This document shows, one piece after another, positions 29,386 through 35,603 of a stretch of DNA of 35,603 nucleotides. The position numbers and the translations under genes are program-made. Position 1 is the first letter of the stretch. Every line of letters begins with the position of its first letter. Source of the stretch: Candidatus Shapirobacteria bacterium (GTDB lineage Bacteria; Patescibacteriota; Microgenomatia; UBA12405); contig JAQVSI010000010.1 of the NCBI GenBank assembly GCA_028700625.1, forward strand, positions 1-35,603, in the 5' to 3' direction. Below the pieces are notes generated by a model, which saw only the letters and a list, made by a program, of their open reading frames with translations, was not told where the DNA came from and did no database searches.

Positions 29386-29755
29386 GTTCTTTGCTACATT
29401 TTATACAATCTGTTGCTTCTGGTTTAACTGCCAATCTGTCCGTATCAATCATTTTTCCACATTTTTCACAAATACCATATTTACCTATTTTCATTCTCGT
29501 TAAAGCTTTTCTAAATTGAACAATCTGTTTACTTAAAAATCTAGTTTTAATTTCATTATCAAAATGGCCAATTTGTTCATCTAAATCATCTTCAAAAGAA
29601 TTCTCATTAGTTCTATCCCCAACAAGAAATGGATCATTCTTTTTAAGCTGTTTTTTAATTCTTTTAGACTTAACTAATTCTTTTTCTAAAAAAAGTTTAA
29701 TTGGAGATAATAGTTTTCTTGGAAAATTTAAAATATCACTTTTATTTTTTTTCAT
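29375..29755 (-). CDS. DksA/TraR-type C4 zinc finger protein
   Basis: MKIGKYGICEKCGKMIDTDRLAVKPEATDCIKCSKE. Confidence 0.9.
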   Translation of the reverse strand: MKKNKSDILNFPRKLLSPIKLFLEKELVKSKRIKKQLKKNDPFLVGDRTNENSFEDDLDEQIGHFDNEIKTRFLSKQIVQFRKALTRMKIGKYGICEKCGKMIDTDRLAVKPEATDCIKCSKEREA

Positions 29756-29759
29756 ATAT

Positions 29760-30389
29760 TTATCCTAATATACCTAATCCCACCAAGGAAATCAAACTGA
29801 TAATCCAATATAAAATTGAATAAATTAAGTTAACCTTAAAAACAATTCCTAATATTCCCAAAATTAAAAAAGAAATAAATCCAGTTGCAAAAAAAGCAAA
29901 ACCTTTTTTGCCACTCTTATACCAAACCAATGATCTATATTTTTTCTTAGCCAAGTTCACAAAAAACATTAATAAAATTAAAAGCAAAAGATAACCTCCA
30001 ACTTTTAAATCAAATTTTGTTCTTAAAAATTCATCCCCCATCAGAAAAACTATTAACAATAAAACATTAATTAAAATGTCTTCACAAAAAGGGATAAATT
30101 TCCAGTTATTTAACTTAGAAAAAATAAAATTAACCAATATTAAAGACAGGAATCCACCAACATAATCCATTCCTGGTTTATTCCAAACCGAAAACCAACT
30201 TAACCAACTATCATTCCAAATTCCAAAATTAATCAAACCGTAAGTAATTCTTCCTCCAACAAAAAATCCCAATAAAGAAATCCAAGAATAAGTTACAATC
30301 TTATCTTCTTCATAATTATCCCTTAAATTCCTCCAAGTTAGATAGACAAAAAGTAGTATTCCAATAATTCTCAAAATTCCTAAATTCAT
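29760..30389 (-). CDS. Prolipoprotein diacylglyceryl transferase-like membrane protein (divergent)
   Basis: FFVGGRITYGLINF...FSVWNKPGMDYVGGFLS resembles the Lgt GAR...GGMSxHGG region; polytopic. Confidence 0.55.
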   Translation of the reverse strand: MNLGILRIIGILLFVYLTWRNLRDNYEEDKIVTYSWISLLGFFVGGRITYGLINFGIWNDSWLSWFSVWNKPGMDYVGGFLSLILVNFIFSKLNNWKFIPFCEDILINVLLLIVFLMGDEFLRTKFDLKVGGYLLLLILLMFFVNLAKKKYRSLVWYKSGKKGFAFFATGFISFLILGILGIVFKVNLIYSILYWIISLISLVGLGILG

Positions 30390-30444
30390 AATCTATTTTA
30401 TCATTTAAAAAAACCTTGTTTAGGTTATAATATAGATTACTTTA

Positions 30445-30527
30445 GCCGAAGTGGTGGAATGGTAGACACGCACGCCTCAAGAGCGTGTGACAGCAATGTC
30501 ATGGGGGTTCAAGTCCCTCCTTCGGCA
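30445..30527 (+). tRNA. tRNA-Leu(CAA)
   Basis: Acceptor GCCGAAG/CTTCGGC; anticodon arm CACGC-CTCAAGA-GCGTG; long variable arm TGACAGCAATGTCA; T-arm GGGGGTTCAAGTCCCTC; TATAAT at 30426-30431; 3' CCA not encoded. Confidence 0.96.
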
Positions 30528-30534
30528 CAAAATA

Positions 30535-31845
30535 TTATTGCTTTTTTTCTACATCAAAAAAACTAACTTGTTTGCCATTGAAATATAAATTAAAGCTTCC
30601 AGTCGGTCCATTTCGGTGTTTTTCGATACTACATGTCACCATTTCTCTTATTTCCTCATCTTCTCTCGACAAAAAGAACACTACGTCAGCATCTTGTTCA
30701 ATACTTCCAGATTCTCTTAAATCAGACAATCTTGGTTTACCCCCTCTTGCTTCCATGGCTCTAGATAATTGAGCTAAAGCCAAAATTGGTACTTTTAATT
30801 CTCTAGCTAAATTTTTCAACCCTTGAGAAATTTCCGAAACCTCTTGAACTCTGTTGTCTCTAGTAGATCCATGCATTAATTGCAAATAATCAACTACTAT
30901 AAATTTAATTCCTTTATCTATTTGTAATCTTCTGGCTTTTGTTCTTAATTCAGTTACTGTTAATCCTGGAGTGTCATCAATATATAGAGGTGCTTCCGCC
31001 AATATTCCCATAGATTCGGATAATGCATCAAAATCAGTCGCCGACAATTGGCCTGTTTTTAATTTCCAAGCATCAATTAAACCTTGTCTTACTAATAAAC
31101 GATCAACTAATTCCTCCTTGCTCATTTCCAATGAAAAAAAACAAACTGGCATTTTTTCTTCTACCGCCACATGTCTGGCAATATTCAAACCAAAAGCTGT
31201 TTTGCCCACACCTGGTCTAGCTGCTAAAATTAATAAGTTACTGTCCTGCATCCCTGCCAAAATATTATCTAACCCCTTAAAACCACTTGGCACCCCTCTT
31301 AAACCACTTCCCAATTTTTGCAATTCATCCAACCTATCAAAACTAGCTGTTAAAACTTCCTTTAGTGAAGTTGGAATAGATTTTAAATGTTTTTGAGATA
31401 AAGAAAAAATTTCCTGTTCAGCTATATCTAATAATTGGTCTGCTGGCAATCCAGGATCAAAAGCTTTTTCACTAATTCTTCCAGCTGCTGAAATTAATTC
31501 TCTTTTAGCGGATAGCGATTTAATAATATGCCCATAACTTTCCACATTTGCCGAAGTTGGCACTTCACTGGCCAATCTTGTCAAAAATCCTTTCCCGCCA
31601 ATATTTTTTAAAACTTTAAGTTCTTTCAATTTTTCCGAAACTGTAACTATATCTATAGGTGATCTTTCTTCATAAAGCTTCATCATCGCTTCATAAATCT
31701 TACTGTAGTTAGAATTATAAAAATGATCTGATCTCAAAAATTCCGACACCGCCAAAACCGCATCATTATCAATTAAGATTGAACCTAATACACAAACTTC
31801 TGCTTCCTCAGAGCTAGGTGGCAATCTGATTAAGTCTGTTGTCAT
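30535..31845 (-). CDS. dnaB: Replicative DNA helicase DnaB
   Basis: LPPSSEEAEVCVLGSILID; AARPGVGKTAFGLNIA; VDYLQLM; SRAMEARGGKPRLSDLRESGSIEQDADVV. Confidence 0.97.
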   Translation of the reverse strand: MTTDLIRLPPSSEEAEVCVLGSILIDNDAVLAVSEFLRSDHFYNSNYSKIYEAMMKLYEERSPIDIVTVSEKLKELKVLKNIGGKGFLTRLASEVPTSANVESYGHIIKSLSAKRELISAAGRISEKAFDPGLPADQLLDIAEQEIFSLSQKHLKSIPTSLKEVLTASFDRLDELQKLGSGLRGVPSGFKGLDNILAGMQDSNLLILAARPGVGKTAFGLNIARHVAVEEKMPVCFFSLEMSKEELVDRLLVRQGLIDAWKLKTGQLSATDFDALSESMGILAEAPLYIDDTPGLTVTELRTKARRLQIDKGIKFIVVDYLQLMHGSTRDNRVQEVSEISQGLKNLARELKVPILALAQLSRAMEARGGKPRLSDLRESGSIEQDADVVFFLSREDEEIREMVTCSIEKHRNGPTGSFNLYFNGKQVSFFDVEKKQ

Positions 31846-31855
31846 ATATTTAGTA

Positions 31856-32437
31856 TTATACCTTCTTTAAAACCTTCAATTCTAAACCATCTGGTAAATC
31901 ATCTTTATCAACTTTCAAACTCTCAATTGCCTCCAAACCCTCTTGATCTGCTTTATCTAAAAATGTATCTAAATTAGTTTTATCTTTATCATCATAACCC
32001 ATTGGAATTAAATAATTTACTCCCCACTTTTTAGCCCAATCTAAAACCAATTTTGCACTTGAACTATCTTTTATTAAAACCGGAGCCAAAAGAACATCAG
32101 CTGAATCTATTTTTTCAATCCTTTTGTCACTTAAAGATTCCTCCAATTCACCCAAAAATACTATTTTAATTCCATCAATATTTAAAACATAAAGTGTATT
32201 ATCGTCTCCCAAGCTATAGCCATTTATTTCCACTCCGCCAACCTCATATTCTCCTGGAGCTCTAATTAAAATATTATCACCATTAAAACCCATCCCATCG
32301 TACTTTTCTGCTGTAAATAAAAAAATTCTTGAAGGATATTTACTGTCTTCACGCATCTCTTTATTTGGATTAATTAAAACACTTTCTTTTTTACCTTTTA
32401 AATAAACTGAATTATTTGCGAGAATTTTTATTTCCAT
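31856..32437 (-). CDS. MBL-fold (Lactamase_B_3-like) protein, apparently lacking the HxHxDH motif
   Basis: GEYEVGGVEINGY; IVFLGELEESLSDKRIEKI; DVLLAPV typical of this family; FTAEKYDGMGFN where HxHxDH expected. Confidence 0.65.
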   Translation of the reverse strand: MEIKILANNSVYLKGKKESVLINPNKEMREDSKYPSRIFLFTAEKYDGMGFNGDNILIRAPGEYEVGGVEINGYSLGDDNTLYVLNIDGIKIVFLGELEESLSDKRIEKIDSADVLLAPVLIKDSSSAKLVLDWAKKWGVNYLIPMGYDDKDKTNLDTFLDKADQEGLEAIESLKVDKDDLPDGLELKVLKKV

Positions 32438-32493
32438 ATGTTCAATTCTATCATCAACTTTTGACTATTTGTGATATCATCTATAATAGTAAA

Positions 32494-32952
32494 ATGATAA
32501 AAGAACTATTTCTGGCCATTACTCTCGGCTCAATTTTAGGTTTTGGTATTACCGGTGCTTTTTTTGCTCTAAACAAAAACAAAACTTCTAACCAATCTTC
32601 TATTCAAGTATCTCCTACTCCTACTATTACAAATATTCAAATGTCCACTCAAATGACAACTACTCCAGCCGTTTCTCAAACAAAAACTTCAACGACCATT
32701 ACTTCTCCAGAAAATAACTCTGTTCTTTCCAATGCTAAAATCAGCATCAAGGGAGATAGTAAACCAAATAGCCTTATTATAATTTCTACCGCAGCCAAAA
32801 CTTTTAATGGCAAAGCCAACTCCAACGGTGTTTTTAGTATTAATATCGAGCTTGAAAGTGGTATGAATTTAATTAAAATTAACAGCATTGACTCTGAAGA
32901 TAATCAAGAAGAGATAGAATTAAGTCTTACTTATTCAACTGCTAAAATATAA
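32494..32952 (+). CDS. Secreted/membrane-anchored protein with Thr/Pro-rich linker and bacterial Ig-like domain
   Basis: N-terminal TM MIKELFLAITLGSILGFGITGAFFAL; VSPTPTITN linker; TTITSPENNSVLSNAKISIKGDSKPNSLIIIS; TATAAT 6 nt upstream of ATG 32494. Confidence 0.7.
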   Translation: MIKELFLAITLGSILGFGITGAFFALNKNKTSNQSSIQVSPTPTITNIQMSTQMTTTPAVSQTKTSTTITSPENNSVLSNAKISIKGDSKPNSLIIISTAAKTFNGKANSNGVFSINIELESGMNLIKINSIDSEDNQEEIELSLTYSTAKI

Positions 32953-32956
32953 ATAT

Positions 32957-33667
32957 ATGTATTTATTTTTTTTGCTTTTAAGCTCTCTTATTTTTTCTCA
33001 ACCAATCTTTGCCCAGGAAGTCACTCCTACTCCAAACAAAACTTTAACTGAAGAAGTTAGAGAAATGGTGACTAACAAAGTTAAAGAAATACAACAAACC
33101 AGTAAAGAAATTGTTTCTAATGTTTCAAATACACCAAAATCTCTTATTGGCACCATTACTAAAATTGACACTACCAAAATCACTATCAGTTATAAAAACG
33201 AATCAAAAAATATAACTCTAAACACTGATACTGTTTTTATAGATGCTAAAAAAAACAAAACAAAAATAGAAAACCTTAAAGTTGGACAAGATATTTTGAT
33301 TATGGGTTATTTTGATCAATTCAATAATCTCGAAGCTAAAAGAATTGTTATTACTGAATTAAAAACTATTGAAAATAAAAACGAAATTGTTCTTGGAAAA
33401 ATTGTTGATATTTCACAAGCTTCCCCAGTTTTTGTTTTAATTCCAATTAAAAATAAAGAAGCTCAATATCAAATTAAAACCGATTCTAAAAGTGAAATAA
33501 TAGATAAAGATGGTAATAAATTAACCATCGACAAATTAAAATCTGGTCAAAAAATTATTGTAGTAATCCAACCAGACGCCAAAATCGCCAAAACTTTTTA
33601 TGTATCTAAAATAATTACTCTCGATACTCCAACTGCCCAAATTCCAGAGACTCCCGTCAATAACTAA
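32957..33667 (+). CDS. Secreted protein with two DUF5666-like repeats
   Basis: Signal peptide-like N-terminus (FFLLLSSLIFSQPIFAQ); GTITKIDTTKITI...LKVGQDILIMGY and GKIVDISQ...LKSGQKIIVVI. Confidence 0.6.
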   Translation: MYLFFLLLSSLIFSQPIFAQEVTPTPNKTLTEEVREMVTNKVKEIQQTSKEIVSNVSNTPKSLIGTITKIDTTKITISYKNESKNITLNTDTVFIDAKKNKTKIENLKVGQDILIMGYFDQFNNLEAKRIVITELKTIENKNEIVLGKIVDISQASPVFVLIPIKNKEAQYQIKTDSKSEIIDKDGNKLTIDKLKSGQKIIVVIQPDAKIAKTFYVSKIITLDTPTAQIPETPVNN

Positions 33668-33769
33668 AATTCTCTCAAAATCTCCCCTTCGTGTTAAAAT
33701 AAACCACTTAATTCTATTTTTTATTGGACATTTGTCATTAGAAATTTAAACTTAAGTTTTAAAAATCAT

Positions 33770-33847
33770 GGTGGTATTAGCTCAATTGGTTAGAGCGCAG
33801 CTCTGTGAAAGCTGAGGTTGCCGGTTCAAGTCCGGTATACCACCCCA
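33770..33847 (+). tRNA. tRNA-His(GTG)
   Basis: G-1 + GTGGTAT/ATACCAC + C73 + CCA encoded; anticodon arm CAGCT-CTGTGAA-AGCTG; T-arm CCGGTTCAAGTCCGG. Confidence 0.96.
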
Positions 33848-33848
33848 A

Positions 33849-34556
33849 TTAAAAAACTTCGATAACTTGTTTTAACCTCAATTCTCCTCTCGGTTTCAGT
33901 AAACTTGCTTCATCTTCCACAAATCTCTCTCTTTCCATAATAGGTTCAACACAAATATATTTTTGATCAAAAATTTTTTCTCCTTTTTCTTCTTTAACAC
34001 CCGTCCACAATTTTACATATTTAAAACCAAACAAATACCAATTAATAGGCGCTTTATTTGGCAATTCTAAAACATTATTCTTTTCTATTTTTAAATCAAC
34101 ACTATTTTTTATTCCTCGGTCAATCTTTTTTCCGTTAAGTTTCGATCCTTTCCACCCAAATTCTGTATCCCAATAATTATGCATTCCCACATTTACTCTT
34201 TTTACTTCAGTACTTTTATTATTAATAATTATTTCTTGTTTAAATTTATTACCAATACTAAATCTTTGGATTACATTCAAAGCATCTATTTCACAATTAA
34301 TTTCCAAACTATTATTAGTTTGGTTAATCAATTTCCATTCACTATTTCTAAATGGCCCATGAAAGATAAAGCCATATTTTTCCATTCCTTCCGCCGCAAA
34401 ATTTGGCACACAAACATGAGTATTACCTTGTTTTCCATCAATTCTATCAAAAGTTCCCAATATTTTTTGATCCCTTTTTTCTAATTTAATAATTCTTCCA
34501 CCTTCTAGATCAACATTTAATTTCCAATCTTTATAAATTAAATTAATTACATTCAT
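33849..34556 (-). CDS. Aldose 1-epimerase family protein
   Basis: LEGGRIIKLEKRDQKIL; VCVPNFA; FIFHGPFRNSEW; VNVGMHNYWDTEF; VCVEPI. Confidence 0.7.
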   Translation of the reverse strand: MNVINLIYKDWKLNVDLEGGRIIKLEKRDQKILGTFDRIDGKQGNTHVCVPNFAAEGMEKYGFIFHGPFRNSEWKLINQTNNSLEINCEIDALNVIQRFSIGNKFKQEIIINNKSTEVKRVNVGMHNYWDTEFGWKGSKLNGKKIDRGIKNSVDLKIEKNNVLELPNKAPINWYLFGFKYVKLWTGVKEEKGEKIFDQKYICVEPIMERERFVEDEASLLKPRGELRLKQVIEVF

Positions 34557-34599
34557 AAGTCCTATTTTACTTCAAAGTAACTTTCATTTAAAATACATC

Positions 34600-35603
34600 A
34601 TGACTAAACCACAAACATTAAAAGGTTTTCGAGATTTTTTGCCCAAAGAAATGACGGTCCGTAACTATGTCAAAAATACTTTAACTGAAATTTTTGAAAC
34701 TTTTGGTTTTCAACCTTTAGAAACTCCAGCGTTGGAATATGCTTCAGTTTTAAAAGGTAAATACAGTAATGAAACTGACGATAAATTAGGCTATTTCTTT
34801 AAAGATAATGGCGATCGAGAAATTGGTCTTCGTTATGATTTAACCGTCCCTGCTTCAAAAATTCTAGCTATCTATTCAAACGAAATTCAACTTCCTTTTA
34901 AGCGTTATCAAATTCAACCAGTCTGGCGTGCTGAAAACACTCAAAAAGGTCGTTATCGAGAATTCATTCAATGTGATATCGATATTTTCGGAACTTCCTC
35001 CCCTATTGCTGATGCTGAAATCATTGCCTTAATGTATGCCGGCATTCAAAAATTAAAAATTAAAAACGCTATTATTAAAATTAATAGCCGTTCTGTTCTC
35101 TTTGAGATTTTGTCCAAAAGTGATGTCAAAAACAACCAAGAATCTGTACTTCAATCTCTCGATAAGTTAGACAAAATTGGTCAAGATAGAGTAAAAAATG
35201 AGCTCATTTCTAAAGATATTCCTAAGGTTCAAATTGATAACCTTTTTAAATATATCAAAGAAGCTCAACCAGACGAGTTTTTAAAACAAGTTTTAGACAA
35301 ATTAAAAGCTTTTAATATCCCTGAAAGCGCTTATATTTTCGATCCAACCTTAGTTCGCGGTTGTGATTACTATACTGGCACTATTTTTGAAATTAGTGTT
35401 ACTGAACCCAAAATTGGTGCTATTGGCGGTGGTGGTCGCTACGATAATCTAATTGCCAATCTTGGTGGTCCAAATATCCCAGCTGTCGGTTTCTCTTTTG
35501 GTTTTGAAAGAGTTGTCGACGTTATTCAAGAACTCAATCTTCTTCCAGAATCCACTCAATCAAAAACAAAAATATTAGTTGCTAATTTTGGCGAAGAGAC
35601 TGA
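34600..35603 (+). CDS. hisS: Histidyl-tRNA synthetase, truncated by window edge
   Basis: LKGFRDFLPKE; LRYDLTVPASK; PVWRAENTQKGRYREFIQCDIDIFG; LVRGCDYYTGTIFEI; GGGGRYDNLI. Confidence 0.96.
   Translation, partial: MTKPQTLKGFRDFLPKEMTVRNYVKNTLTEIFETFGFQPLETPALEYASVLKGKYSNETDDKLGYFFKDNGDREIGLRYDLTVPASKILAIYSNEIQLPFKRYQIQPVWRAENTQKGRYREFIQCDIDIFGTSSPIADAEIIALMYAGIQKLKIKNAIIKINSRSVLFEILSKSDVKNNQESVLQSLDKLDKIGQDRVKNELISKDIPKVQIDNLFKYIKEAQPDEFLKQVLDKLKAFNIPESAYIFDPTLVRGCDYYTGTIFEISVTEPKIGAIGGGGRYDNLIANLGGPNIPAVGFSFGFERVVDVIQELNLLPESTQSKTKILVANFGEET

Noticed and set aside
30971-31396. 141-aa plus-strand ORF antisense to dnaB
   Set aside because: Complement of strongly conserved DnaB motifs; no independent coding evidence

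Overview
AT-rich, gene-dense bacterial window that looks like a Patescibacteria/CPR chromosome, probably Microgenomates-like (inference from gene content and sequence style). Housekeeping genes dominate: pilB/gspE (partial), holB-like, murF-like, ddl, ligA, pth, a MacAB-like exporter, trmH-like, gyrB, gyrA, xer, pta, yebC, rluA, lspA-like, lgt-like, dnaB and hisS (partial), plus tRNA-Leu(CAA) and tRNA-His(GTG). Accessory or less expected content: a Fic protein; an EpmA-like (truncated LysRS) / KamA-EpmB-like radical SAM gene pair divergent from a ferredoxin; a HEPN-like protein; secreted DUF5666-like proteins. Most notable observations: (1) a 28-bp 11-6-11 inverted repeat resembling a dif/Xer site, about 350 bp upstream of a Xer recombinase gene, in the largest non-coding gap (about 870 bp); (2) short palindromic elements inserted in frame inside conserved genes (holB, pth, ligA), with the holB and pth copies sharing the same outer sequence and reading frame; (3) -10 boxes 5-9 nt upstream of about a dozen start codons, implying widespread leaderless transcripts; (4) the EpmA/EpmB-like pair; (5) an iteron-like repeat cluster beside the dif-like site and related motifs flanking xer. 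All calls are by eye; no database or statistical search was run.
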